A stretch of DNA of 64,000 nucleotides from Manis javanica (lineage: Eukaryota > Chordata > Mammalia > Pholidota > Manidae). Location of the stretch: NCBI RefSeq assembly GCF_040802235.1, contig NC_133163.1, forward strand, positions 43,438,501 to 43,502,500, written 5' to 3'. Made by a program: the position numbers and the translations under genes. The notes beneath the pieces are model-generated. The model was not told the DNA's origin. It did no database searches and saw only the letters and a list, made by a program, of their open reading frames with translations. Shown in pieces: positions 11,890 through 24,009 of the stretch. Position 1 is the first letter of the stretch. Each line of letters starts with the position of its first letter.

Positions 11890-14800
11890 ATAATAGCAGG
11901 ACAGACACTTTTGGAAAAAGAAACAATGAGAGAGAAACTAACCAAAAGGCAAGTGATAAGATGGCAGTAGTCAATGCTTGCATATTAGTAATAAACTTAA
12001 ATGTAAATGGATTAAATTCACCAATCAAAAGGAACAGAGTAGCTGAATAGATAAAACACAAGACACAACTATATGCTGCCTATGGGAGACACATCTCAAC
12101 TCAAAGAAACTTAAGGCTCAAGCAGAAAGGATGGAAGATATTCCAAGCAAATGGAATTCACAAGAAGGGAGGTAGAGCCATACCTACAGCAGACAAAATA
12201 AACTTCAAGCCAAAGAAGGTTAACAAAAGGCAAAGAATGTCCTTATAGAGTGATAATGAGGTCAGTACATCAAAATGATATGACGATCATAAATGTACAC
12301 ACCTCAACACCCAAGCACTTAATTATATTAGGCAAATAAAAACAGATCTAAGGGAGAAATAGACAACAATACAATAATTGTAGGAGACTTCAGTGCCCTA
12401 CTATCAGTAGTAGATAGATCATCCATACAGAACATAAACTAGGGAACACTGGAATTGAACCATTTATTACAAATGGATTTACTAGACATCTACAGAACAT
12501 CCCATCCAACATCACAAGAATACAAATTCTTCTCGAGTGCACATGAAACACTCTCCAGGGCAGGCTGTATGATAGGCTACAAAAAAATCTCAGCAAATTT
12601 AAGAAGACTGAAATCATACTATCTTTCTCTGAACACAGTGGTATGAAATCAGTAAGAGGAATATGAGATCATCAAATATGTGAAAACTGAACACAATTAT
12701 ACACAACTACTGGGTCAGAGAAGAAATAAAAAGGGAAATAAAAAATTATCTTGAAACAAATGAAAATAGAAATGCAACATCTCCAATGTTGTGGGACTCA
12801 ACAAAAGCAGTTCTGAATGAAATGTTTAGAGCAATAAATACATATATTAAGGAAGCAAAACAATCTCAAATAAATAACATAACTTTACCCCTTAAGGAAC
12901 TAGAAAAAGAAGAACAAATTAAACCCAAGTTAGTAGAAGGAAGGAAATATAAAGATCAGGGTGGAAATAAATGAAAGAGAGCCGAAAAACAATAGAAAGG
13001 ATCAAGACTAAAAGCTGGTTCTTCAAAAAGATAAATGAAATTGACAAACCTTTAGCTAGCTAAGAAAAAAAAGAAGACCCAAATAAATAAAATCAGAAAT
13101 GAAAGAGGAGGCATTACAATGCATTACAATTGGCACTACAGAAATATACTGAATCATAAAGAGACTGCTATGAGCAATTATATGCCAACAAATTATATGA
13201 CCTAGAAGAAAGGAATACCATTTCTAGAAACACACATCTTAACAAGACTGAGTTAGGAAGAGAGAAAAAAATCTAAACAGACCAATAATGAGTGAAGAGA
13301 TTGAATCAGTGATCAAAAAACTGTCAGAGAAAACTCCAGGACCTGATGGCTCCCCTGGAGAAATCTACCAAACATTTAAAGAAGAATTAACACCAATTCT
13401 CTTCAAACTTTTCCAAACTATCAAGGAGGAAGGAACACTTTCAAACTAATTTTACAAGGCCAGCATTACTTTGATATGAAAACCAGATAAGGATACCACA
13501 AGAAAACTCTAGACCAATATCCCTGATGAATATAGATGCAGAAATGCTTAAAAAATTAGCAAACTGGATTCAATAACACATTAGAAGTGTTATACACCAC
13601 AAATCCTTAAATCCTCAATGTCCTTATATCCATGACATCCCAGGATATTGTGGGATTTATCCCTGGGATGCAAGGATGGTTCAACATGTGCAAACCAATA
13701 CAAAGAGAAAAATCACATGTTCATATCAATGATACAGAAAAAGATTTTGACAAAACACAACATCCTTTCATGATAAAAACCCTTGACAGACTGGGCATAG
13801 AAGGAACATACCCTCAACATGATAAAGGCCATATATAACAAACCTACAGCTAACATATTCAATGGGGAAAAATTGAAAGTGTTTCCTCTAATATCAGGAA
13901 CAAGACAAGGATATCTAATCTTACCACTCCTAATCAATATAGTACTGGAAGTCCTAGCTAGATCAATTAGGCAAGAAAAATAAATGAAAGGCATGTAAAT
14001 CAGAAAGGAAAAAGTAAAATTGTTACCATTTGCTGATAAGACCTTATATATGGAAAACTCCAAAGAATCACTCAGAAATGGTTGGAATTTAATCACCAAT
14101 TTCAGTAGAGGGATACAAAATCAACATAGAGAAATCAATTGCATTCCTTTACACTAATGATGAAACATATGAAAAAGAAACAAACTACTCCATTCTTAGT
14201 AGTATTAAAAACAATAAAATACTTAGGAATAAATTTAACAAAGGAAATATAAAAAGACCCATACAATGAAAACTACAAGACTTTGTTGAAAGAAAATGAA
14301 GATGAAAACAAATGTTCATGGATCAGAAGAATTAATATTGTTAAAATGGTATACTACTCAAAGCCATCTACAAATTCAATGCAAACCCCATCAAAATACC
14401 AAAAGCATTCTTCACAGAAATAGAACAATCCTGAAATGTGTGTGCAATCACAAAATATCTTGAATAGCCAAAAGCAATCCTGAGAAAAAAGAACAAAGAC
14501 AGCGGTACCATGCTTTCAGATTTCAAAGTATACTACAAAGCTATAAAAAAAAACAGTGTGGTACTGGTACAAAAATAGACACACTAATCAATGGAAAAGC
14601 ATAGAAAGCCCAGAATTAAATCCTGGTATATATGGTCAACTAACACTATTCAAGTGAGCTAAGAATACCCAGAGGAAAGAATAGTCTCTTCAAAAAATAA
14701 TGCTGAGAAAACTGTCAAAACACATGCAGAAAAATGAAACTGGACCTCTCATGTCATGCTACTCACAAAGATTAACTTAAAGTGGATCAAAGATTTAAAC

Positions 14801-15853
14801 ATAATTCCTGAAACCATAAAACCAGAAAAAAATGTAGGGAGTGGCTGTGTTTCCATTTTGTGCCTGGAATGGTCACTGCAGGTACTACTCCTTGTGTGTG
14901 TGCACTGCAATTACATGCAGATTTCCCTTTCCTCATTATGCCAGACCTCTTCATTTTTTACTCCAAAAAGCTATAATTTGGCTTTTCTTTTGATGCTTAG
15001 TTTTATATAAGGGCATGTTACATTTAACCTGAGGGCTTGATGTTGTCAAATCTGGCAGTAAAACCCAAGAGAAATCACTTAAAAAGTTCTTGAAAATAAA
15101 AGAAGGAAATGAAAAAAACAGTTGGTGCAAGGTTGAGCATGTTTTGATGAGATTAACTGCATTGTTGATGGGAATGTAAATTAGTCCAACAACTACTGAA
15201 AATAATATGGAGGTTCCTCAAAATTTTTAAAATAGTTTATCATGCAATCCAGCAATTCCACTTCTGTGTAAATGTGCAAAGGAAATAAAAACAGGATTTT
15301 GACAAAATACAGACACTCCGATGATTACTGCAGCATTATTCACAATAGCCAAAATATGGAAACAACCCAAATGCCCATTAACAGATGAATGGATAAAAAA
15401 AATGTACATATATACAATGGAATATTATCCAGCCATGAGAAAGGACAGACTCCCATTTGTGATAACATGGATGAAGCTGAGAACATTATGCTAAGTGGGG
15501 TATGTAAGAAAAAGACAAGTACCATATGATGCAATTATATATGGAATCAAACAAGTTAAACCTGTAACAGAGAGAGTAAAATGATGGTTACCAGGGGATA
15601 GTGGGAGGGATAAGAGTAATAGTGTTTAAGAGTGCAAACTTATAATGAGTAGTAAATAAGCCACAGAGATCTAATGTACAGCATGGTAAATGTAGACAAT
15701 AATATTGTACTATAATTATGTAATGTGGTAAGTATTGCTACATTGGCAACATTACAATACATAAATGTATCAAAGTACCACACTGTACACCTTAAACTTA
15801 CACAACATTACATGTCAAATTTATTTAAAAAGTAATAAAAACAATAAAAAAAA
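11890..15853 (+). mobile_element. Old L1 element, 5'-truncated, antisense to PELI2
   Basis: From about 11950 the plus strand follows L1 ORF2 from its N-terminal endonuclease ('aatgtaaatggattaaattc') through reverse-transcriptase segments near 13600-14400 to the 3' end, which finishes in an A-rich tail at 15828-15853. All frames are broken by stops and indels. Only pieces of 60-75 codons stay open, such as 12786-12974. ORF1 and the 5' UTR are not seen. A non-L1-like block interrupts it at about 14838-15150. The degree of decay suggests an L1MA/L1MB-age insertion. Confidence 0.85.
14838..15150. other. Unassigned block inside the antisense L1
   Basis: L1-like ORF2 sequence stops near the 'aaaccagaaaaaaatgtag' stretch and resumes at about 15150 with the later 'ttgatgggaatgtaaattag' part of ORF2. 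The roughly 310 bp between do not match any part of L1 that I recognise and could be a secondary insertion, or replaced sequence. Confidence 0.45.
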
Positions 15854-16174
15854 GAGATGAGGAAGAAACAGTGCCCCTTCTTTGGCTGGAATTTGTCATG
15901 CTGCAGGGTACATGCAGGTATCTTAAGGTATCTTCTTATGGCATCTCTCAGTCATAATAAGAACTGAGGAAGCTGAAGTGCCCAGGGAGGCAGAGGGCAC
16001 ACTGTACCACTGAATTAACCAATCCTGTAGCTGACATTCCTTGGCACTTCTTGGTACATGGGATAATACATTTTCTTTATTGTTTAGGCCATTTTTTTTC
16101 CTGCTAAAATATCCTGATTCAAAAAGGAACTATATTAAAACTGAATATTCACAAGACTAGAGTTTCTTTTATAT

Positions 16175-16300
16175 GGAATCCCTATAAGGCAGAGAATTTT
16201 CATCCATTTTGTTCTCTGTGATATCACACCTGTAACAACCAATATGGAGCACTACAAACAATAAAAATTTTTTGATTGAATGAATGAATAACTCGCTAAC
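16175..16300 (+). repeat. LINE-2 3' end
   Basis: The sequence runs through the L2 terminal landmarks 'aaggcagagaattttcatcc', 'caataaaaattttttgattg' and ends in the characteristic 'aatgaatgaat' repeats. Confidence 0.7.
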
Positions 16301-16648
16301 ATTTTCCTTTGAGTGCTAGCTAATTCTAGATTTGGACTTTTATTTTTCTTTCTGAAATAAACCCCCTTAAATCTACCATAAATATATTAAGTACAATTTT
16401 AATATACATTTTAAAAAGATTACTGTTCATATTTTAATTAATATAACAAATATAACAAATAACAAGTAATGGCTTAATTATTTTCAGATTTTCAGTAACA
16501 GCTTTCCCAACTGGCCATCTGAACACTAAAAATCTCAAAATCTAACTAGAGGTATCATGCTAGGTCAATATTTTGGCCACAGTTACATGTTATATATGAT
16601 AATAACAGGTGTTTTTCTTAAAACAATGTACTTGTTAACATTACTTAC

Positions 16649-16846
16649 TCCAAGAAATATATTTTTGGAAGAGTCGAATCCGGCTGCAAATATCCGTGCT
16701 GTATAAGGTTCGTTCCTATCACACACAATTCTGCAGGCAAACCTGGATATGGTGCTTTGTGTGATCTGGGCTTCATCGTTGTTCTGACTGCCAGAAATGG
16801 TGTCTGTAACAACGAAGTCAATAGGGCTTTCTGTTGATCTGCCCAC
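16649..16846 (-). CDS. PELI2: PELI2 coding exon (residues about 104-169, FHA core)
   Basis: This 66-codon, phase-0 exon opens with VGRSTESPIDFVVTD after a TTCAG acceptor (AG at 16848-16847) and ends with FDSSKNIFLG before a GTAAGT donor at 16648-16643. It forms the centre of the FHA fold used by Pellino to dock on phosphorylated IRAK proteins. The GRS near the start (Arg106) and the SR pair in STISRFACRI (Ser137-Arg138) correspond to the conserved phosphothreonine-binding positions of FHA domains as I recall them for Pellino2. The SGSQNNDEAQITQS loop distinguishes PELI2 from PELI1. The frame is fully open and continuous with both neighbouring exons. Confidence 0.96.
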
Positions 16847-18514
16847 CTGAATAAATCAAATATACTCATCACTCACTTGAAAAATATCAAGCCACCATAT
16901 TTTGTTCAAATGGAATGAGTGTTCAGGATCCCTTTAGCATTCATTATCTCTGCACTGAGGGTAAGAATTTAATGAAAAAAAAAAACCTTTCAGTTTTGTT
17001 CCTTTTCTTATTTTACTCATGGAGATATTATAGTAACCAACTGTCGAATATTACATATTAAAGAGCAAAGCTCAACTTTCTATTCTGGAGGACATTAGAT
17101 CTTGTCCCAGACTGTAGCTCTTAGATCAGGTAAAAACATTTTTTTCACAGCAAATCATTTAATTTTTTTCCTATTTCCAGGTGGACAATGAAACAAGATT
17201 TTAAAGGAGGCCAAAAAACGAAGAGACTCCTGACCCCCCCTTTTACCCAGCTCCAGGGGCTGGATTTCCCCACTCAGTAAATAACACGGTGACTCACAGA
17301 AACGAGTAAGAGTGGCCCCAACCTAGACAGAGAGATCAAATACCTACTATCATTACTCAGTGTGAAGAGAGTGAGGTAAGGGGCTATCTAAGTTGGCCCA
17401 AAGTTTCAGATGCAGTCAAATGAAATATTTAAATAACTGGTCTTAACATTTTGATTTTGGATTTTTAAACAACTCTTTGGGAAAAGTCTAAAAAGTCTCC
17501 AATAATATTAAAATAAATTTTAATAAATTAAAATTGTCTTACTTTCCTTGGTAAGTTTAAATGCTGCCAGAAGTAACATTTCTTTAGGAATATCAGGGTG
17601 CTAGCAAAAGTGTTCATATGCATAAATCCAAGTAAGACAGGCACTGCTCTGTCTTGTGGACTGAGGAGAGTTAAGTTTTTGTTTACAAATAAGAAAAACC
17701 TCAAGATCAAATATTAAAATGTTTATGTAATGATGTTTCGTGAATCCCTACTTGGAAAATAGTGATAAATGTTATATATGCCAAAGAGACTTCTTAAATT
17801 AAAATCATTTATATGTAAATGAAGCACTTCTCATTAAATATGATAATAATGTTCTCTCCTAACAATAGTGACTGATTCTAAAGCTTCCAATGGGAAGAAT
17901 AGAGTCCCCACCTGTGTACATATAAGGCCCCCAAAAGTCAATTTCCCAGTTCTCTCTCTCCCGATCTTAAAATTCTACCTAGAACATAAGCAATACAATA
18001 CACTTTTTATCCAAACAAATAAAGGTGAAAAAAAATATTATCCTATTATACATTATTTTGCTCTGCTTGCTTCCTGGAACAGTATTAAATTTCTTTTGTA
18101 TATCTCACATATACATTCTCATGCATAGACTATCTCTGTTAAACCAACAGACAACAGACATCTATTTTCCCTTGTTTTATATAATCCTTAATTTCTTGCC
18201 CTAAAGAAATATGCCTGGAATAAACTAAACTACTGGCTTCACTATAGCTCATCAACTTGAATAGATGCATATTGCCTGAGAGTTTGCATTTCAGGTTTAG
18301 AAATCATCTAACTTGTTAAAAAATGCAACATAAAATCTAAATTAGAAATATTATAAAATCATATCATACAGTTCATCTTTCTAAAGTTGCAGAATCTTCC
18401 TTCTGGTAGATTCATTTAAAAGCTGAGCGTGTAACTCAGAAGCTAGTAATTGAGACTGCTGTAATTTTTTTAAAGCCTTTTTTTTAGCTACTCTCTTAGG
18501 TACTTAAGTATAAA

Positions 18515-18765
18515 ATACAGTAGTATTAACTTTAAACACCACACTGTACATTAGATCCTCAGAACTTATTCAAATTACAAAACTTACAGTTAGAATTTTG
18601 TTCTGTTTGACCAATATCTTCCCATCTCCTCACCCATTGGTGACCACCATTCTAGTCTTTGTTTCTATGATTCTGATTTTTTTGTATTTTAGATTCAAAA
18701 ATCTGTATCTTATATCTATAAGTGATATCCTACAGTATTTACCTTTCTTTATTTTACCTTAAAGA
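18515..18765 (-). mobile_element. L1 3' UTR fragment
   Basis: The plus strand reads as the reverse of an L1M 3' UTR, with the wording around 'ttggtgaccaccattctagt', 'tgtttctatgattctgattt' and 'agtgatatcctacagtattt'. It is diverged and lacks a clear poly(A) end. Confidence 0.6.
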
Positions 18766-19464
18766 GCTTTTATTATAAAAGTAACAGATACTTACAGCAA
18801 AACATTTCACAAATAAAGGGAAAGTATAAAGGAAAAAATAAAGGCTACTATAAACTCAGAACAAACTTGAATCGCTATTCCATTGAGGTTTAAGGAGTAA
18901 AATGTAAAAAGATTTAAAATTGCCTGGTCACCACACAAAACCCACAGCTCTCACAAAGATGTAGTCTCTGACCTAATTTTGGTCACCTCCATGGATGAGG
19001 GCAAAGACTTCTCAAGCTCTGTTATAAGCTAAAAGCTAAAACCATACTAGGAGAATGTCACACAACTGGCTCCTTGTCTTACAGAGATTACTCTCTTCCA
19101 GAAAGGCCACTCTGATTTCATCCTGATAGATTAAATTAATGTCTTGATAAATAACTTGGAATTGACTATAAAACTTGTCATTTTATTCCAACTGTAACAT
19201 ACTGCTAGGATCAATTACTTCAAGTTATGATATTTATCTGACTGGTCATACAAGATTTTTTTACCAATTCACTTTCATTTAAATCTAACTTAACCTATAG
19301 AATGTGAGTATAATTTTACATGTTAGGAGACAAACCTCATGTTGCTTTCACTGGGAAAAAAAAAACTAAGCCACTTTCCTACTGAAATCTCACCCAGTGT
19401 GGAAAACTTGAAGCTTCTCCTTTCTTTTGGCTACAGGATCAACTCGAATTATTTTAAGAGCAGT

Positions 19465-19566
19465 CATGTAGACAAGCCAAAATGTTTCTGAATTTCATCA
19501 GCTATTCATGTTGCTCATGTACACAAGCCAAGATGCTTCTGAATTTCATCTGCTACTCATATAGTG
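19465..19566 (+). repeat. 51-bp tandem duplication
   Basis: Two adjacent units of about 51 bp share the 'acaagccaa' and 'ctgaatttcatc' landmarks, which recur at an offset of exactly 51. There are a handful of mismatches. It is intronic and isolated, with no further copies seen. Confidence 0.7.
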
Positions 19567-19869
19567 TTGATATGCATATACTAGCCACAGGGAGAATTAA
19601 CTCCCTACCACTGACACTCACAGACACAGCACCATTTGGCACTTTAAATTTTATATACATCCGAAAAGTCTGGGTTTGTCTGGTTGTCAAAATCAGTATA
19701 TGTAAGACTGGAAGGGACTAGAATCCTCATTTTTTCCAGCCAATCCTATCCATGGCCCTACATCTGGAACCTTACTTTTTGACTTCCCTCCTATGACAAG
19801 GATGAAATACTGTTGCTCCTTTCCAAGACCAGTCTCTCCACTGATGCTTGGGATCCCAATATTCTCCCT

Positions 19870-21260
19870 TTCCCAAGGATTTTGTTACTGATATTGCCTC
19901 CCTCTCTCTCCTGAATCATTAATTTCTTTCTTTTTATTGGTTTGCACCATCAGCTGTCAAACACATTCTGGAGCTTCTCAAACTCTGTGACTCTACGGGG
20001 CAAAAGACCAGTTTTTAATTTTTTAAATTTCATCTTTATCACCTTTTATAAAATACAATAAATATGAGTACTGGAAAATGATAAATGGCTTGGATGTTTC
20101 AGGATGCCAAACTGCTAATGTCTCCAAACACCTTCTCTCAATTTCCTAGTCATCTTATTCTGCACTGTTAACAGACATTTCACTGCTTGGCTAAGCACGG
20201 TTTGAGTAACACTGTTCTAGACTAATCTCTCATCTTTAAAAAGGCTTTGCTTCGCCTGTGAGCAACCCTCCAGCTAGAGCCACATTTCTCTGATTCACTC
20301 AAGCAATACTTCTTGAAAAACCTGTCACAAGTCACCACCTCCATTTCCTTACTCATCCCCTTAACGTCTCTCCTCAACCTATTTCAGCTGAGCTTCCCTC
20401 CCCAAGGCTTCACTGAAACCACTCCTACAGAGGTTTCCGGGGCTTATTATTCAGCCAGCATATCCTGGCACAGCTGTACCTGGTATTCAAATAATGAAAC
20501 TCTTCCAGGCTAGTTGGTACATAGTCCTCCCCTTCTCTTTCTGTTCTTTCTCTAGGTAATTTCAGCAAATCTCATTTATTAGACAAAAAGCCCTGATCCC
20601 TTTCCCAGCTTCAGACTAGCACATCCCACCTCCACTTGGATGTCTAATAAGCATCTCAAACGAAACATGTTCCAAACAGAACCCAGATCCCCCTTTCAAC
20701 CACTGGAGTCCCTATGTCAATGATTGGCATCCAATTTGCTCCAGCCAAAAATCAATATCCAAGAATTACCCGTGAGTCTTTCCTTTCCTCCATAACAGAT
20801 CGAGCTCTGTGGAAACCCTGCCAACGCTACCTCTCAAACACCCCATTTATCCTTCATCTTCTCCCCACCTTGGCTCCAGGTAGCACCAACTCCTCCTTGG
20901 ATTGTGCTACCTTAGCCTCCAAACTGGACTCCTCGTTTTCACACTTGCCTCCTGCATTCTTCTCCAGACAGTAGCTGGAGATACCTTTTAAAAATATAAA
21001 TTAGATTATATCTCTTCCTTGCTTAAAGTCTTTAACAGCTCCGCAACACTGGGATAAAACACAAATTCTTTACAAGGCCATACCTCTTGCAGCCTCTGCC
21101 TACCTCTCCAATCTCATCCCATTTCACTTTCCTCCTCCCTCACTCAGTTCCTGCCCTGGGGCCTGGTCTGTTAGCCTCCTTCTGAGTGCAGGTTCTCTAA
21201 GGGGAGCCTTAGCTGTCAGTGACTAGATGAGTATCTGTTAGGTGCTCAAGAAACAAAACT
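19870..21260 (+). mobile_element. LINE-2 element, long ORF2 and 3' end remnant
   Basis: Several phrases match the L2 reverse-transcriptase region and 3' end in the right order. These include 'tgaatcattaatttct' at the left, 'ccacttggatgtctaata' at about 20633, 'atttgctccagccaaaaatc' near 20736, the 'cttaaagtctttaacagctcc' segment near 21025 and the 'cagtgactagatgag...gtgctcaagaaa' tail. It is interrupted by a hAT-like piece at about 19975-20215. No long frame is open. Confidence 0.75.
19975..20215. mobile_element. hAT-type (MER5-like) insertion in L2
   Basis: The L2 text is broken between 'acattctgg' and 'actaatctctcatc' by about 240 bp. The ends of this piece resemble one another when one is reverse-complemented: 'gagcttctcaaactctgtg' against 'cagtgttactcaaaccgtg'. 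Such 'ctcaaactntgtg' termini are typical of hAT-Charlie MITEs. The family assignment is tentative. Confidence 0.5.
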
Positions 21261-22234
21261 GATAGAGGATCATGTGTGAGACACACACACGCACACAAAG
21301 AAATAGGTATTGAAAAAAATGTAGATATCCTTTAACATTTTTCTCAACTAAATAGAAGCTAATTAAGTGTTACCATCTAAAACTACTGTAAACCAATTAA
21401 ATTAGAAATCAAACAAACAAAACCCCAAAATGTAAGGCATTGCACACCCAGGCTTGAAGCCTGTGAGACTGAGAAGTCAGAGACGATGAACGCTGGCTCC
21501 AGGGTCTAGCCAGTTTCCGTGCCACCACACTCAGAGGCATTTGGCATCACACTTCACTGCAGGGACTCTGTAAGACATTTCCTCACTTCCTTTGATTCCT
21601 TTCCTAAGTTATTTTGTTTTTTATATTTTACTTTATTAATAGCTACACTCTTTTTCCTTCATGTACCACTATCCTAGAATATAAGCTCAAACCCTGACTA
21701 TTCTCAGACTTTCTCACTTAACGCATCTCTTAAGTTCAGATCTAGTTTTGATTTTTTCTCAGGCAATTAATATTTATGAGTTATAAGCCTACTAACTGAT
21801 TCCACTGTGGAAAATGCAGCTCAAGGTACTTTTTTGGGTCATTCTGATGTTCTGCTTTTAAATGCTTAATTAATCTATGAATCATTTTAATGGGTAATAG
21901 GTAAAATGAACAGACCTCAACACCAAGGTCCATACTTGGGAAATATGAATGCTATGTGCCTTTTGCTTAGAAATTTTTGTCACTGGTAGGCTTTGGACAT
22001 ACTGATAAAAGATGGAAAAAATTAAAAGCACCTTGGTTTTTTTTCAATGGTTAAGAGTTGCTTAATTCTACTCTGCTTAGAGAGATCTGACATTAATCCT
22101 CTAATACATCCAGTTAGTCTGTGAATGGAATCAGATTATTTTAGTAAAAATGACAAACATGGTATTTTTTCTTAATAAATTTATAAATTCTTGTGGAATC
22201 ACCATGCTTGGTTTAAAGAGGTTGAATTGGCACT

Positions 22235-22368
22235 ATCTAGAGAATACGGAACTCAGGAGACCTAAATCTTAGTTCTGCCACTAATGCCTTCTCTGCCCTT
22301 AGTTTAAGCTGCTTTCCTTTCAAAGATCCAGATTTCTCAGCTGTGAAATTAAGAAGTTAGTAAAGTGT
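22235..22368 (+). repeat. MIR SINE
   Basis: MIR landmarks are present: 'aactcaggagacctaaatct', 'agttctgccactaat' and 'tctcagctgtgaaatt'. It is diverged and incomplete at the 3' end, and lies directly before the hAT piece. Confidence 0.6.
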
Positions 22369-22369
22369 A

Positions 22370-22738
22370 AGTTGGTATTTCTCAGTGTGGTCCATGAACC
22401 TTTGAGGGTCCCCGACACCTTTTAAAGGGGCCAGATCCATGAAGCCAAAATTGCTTTCATAATGATATGAAGATACCACCTTATCCATGGTGCTGACATT
22501 CATTCGCTCTGACAGGACTAAAGAAATGATGTGCTTTAGCAAGAATTAAAGCAGTGGCACCAAACTGTACCGATGGTCTTTGGACTCGCCATTTACAGTT
22601 AAAAAAAATAATGCCAATTTCACTTATGTATCCTTTTGATGAAACAGTGGAAAATTACTAATTTTATTAAATCTCAAATCTTTTAATATTCTGTGTGACA
22701 AAATGGGAATTGTGAATAAAGCACTAGAGGTTCATAAC
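22370..22738 (+). mobile_element. hAT DNA transposon fragment (left arm of inverted pair)
   Basis: The sequence starts like a hAT terminus ('ttctcagtgtggtccatgaa') and runs into wording I recall from Charlie-type elements, such as 'gcagtggcaccaaactgta' and 'attctgtgtgacaaaatggg'. The part 22559-22725 is repeated in inverted orientation at 23596-23771. An L1 3' end follows immediately. Confidence 0.6.
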
Positions 22739-23297
22739 CATATGGAGGTTCCTCAAAAAATTAAAAATAAAACTACAATGTGATCCAGCAATCCTACTCC
22801 TGGGTGTTTATCCAAAAGAACTAAAATCATTACCTTGAAGGGCGGCTATCTGCTGCCCCATGCTCACTGCAGCATTATTTACAACAGCCAAGATATGAAA
22901 ACAGGTGAATGGATAAAGATGTGGCATATACATATAGTGGAATAGTATTCAGTCTTAAAAAGGAAGAAATCCTGTCACATGTGACAATATGGATGAACCT
23001 AGAGGAAATAATGCTATGAGAGAAAAGCCATTTACTGAAGCACAAATAATGCATATTACAATGATATAAACAGAGTAGAATGGTGGTTGTCAGTGGCTTG
23101 GGGAGGGAGGTGGTGAGAGAAATGGGAAACTGTTATTCAACAGATAAATAGTTTCAGTTATGCAAAATAAGTTCTAGAGATCTGCTGTATAACATTGTGC
23201 CTATAGTTAAAAATACTGTATTGTGCACCCAAAAATTTGTCAAAAGGGTAGGTCTCATGTTAAGTGTTCTTACTATAATTGAAAAAAAAAAAAAGAA
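22739..23297 (+). mobile_element. L1 3' end with A-rich tail
   Basis: The block begins with the L1 phrase 'atatggaggttcctcaaaaa' and follows the end of ORF2 and the 3' UTR to an A-run at 23281-23296. It is about 560 bp, 5'-truncated, and antisense to PELI2. It sits between the two inverted hAT arms. Confidence 0.8.
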
Positions 23298-23595
23298 CAA
23301 GAAGCTGAAAAACAAATCCAGCTAAATCTTTAATTCATTCTACACTTGCAGAGATGAGAAGAAAGTGAACAATCTGAGTGGAATGTGATTGTACAATAGT
23401 GAAAAGTACACTATTTATGTCATAGCATGTCACTAAAGAATAGTAATGAAATTACATGTGCCATCAGAGTCACTTGTTGATTTTTTAATTGATAAAAAGT
23501 GTACCACTGACAACTGTAAAATTCTGATTCAGTTTTTTAACACTGGGAATCTTCTATGTAAAATAATAATGAATGTGTTAGCTAATTAACTTCTG

Positions 23596-23771
23596 AGTGC
23601 TTTATGTACAATTCCCATTTTGTCACACAGAATATTAAAAGAATTGAAGTCTAATAAAATTAGCAATTTTCTACTGCTTCATCAAAATGATATGTAAGTG
23701 AAATTGGCATTATTATTATTGTTATTATTTTAGCTGTAAATGAAGACTACAAAGAACATTAATAGTTTGGT
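23596..23771 (-). mobile_element. hAT DNA transposon fragment (right arm of inverted pair)
   Basis: Reverse-complementing this stretch gives the same order of landmarks as 22559-22725, including 'attctgtgtgacaaaatggg', 'ttttgatgaa' and 'ccaatttcactta'. By eye the match is roughly 85-90% outside an ATT-repeat expansion near 23710. Confidence 0.65.
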
Positions 23772-24009
23772 ACTTATTTAGGGAGAGACTGACTTTGGAA
23801 GAGTGATAAGAAAAGGCATATAGAATATTATAGAATAGAATAGCATGAAGAGTAAAACCACTGTTAGTATTTTGTCTAAATACAATAAATCTTACTTTTG
23901 AGTTCTAACTGGCTCTTAAATAACTATGTCTAAATCTACGACTACGTAAAATTGTTTAGTTTTTCTAAATTAGGTATCACATTAACATGGTTAAAAAATC
24001 AAAACATGT

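Larger units (their letters stand above)
11339..16648 (-). other. PELI2: PELI2 intron (about 5.3 kb), mostly an antisense L1
   Basis: The intron starts at a GTAAGT donor (16648-16643) and ends at the CTCTAG acceptor beside 11338. About three-quarters of it is a single old L1 on the opposite strand. The parts 11350-11880 and 15860-16170 hold nothing recognisable, and an L2 3' end lies at 16175-16300. Confidence 0.85.

Noticed and set aside
21281..21299. CA-rich microsatellite
   Set aside because: It has only a few interrupted CA units, too short to matter.
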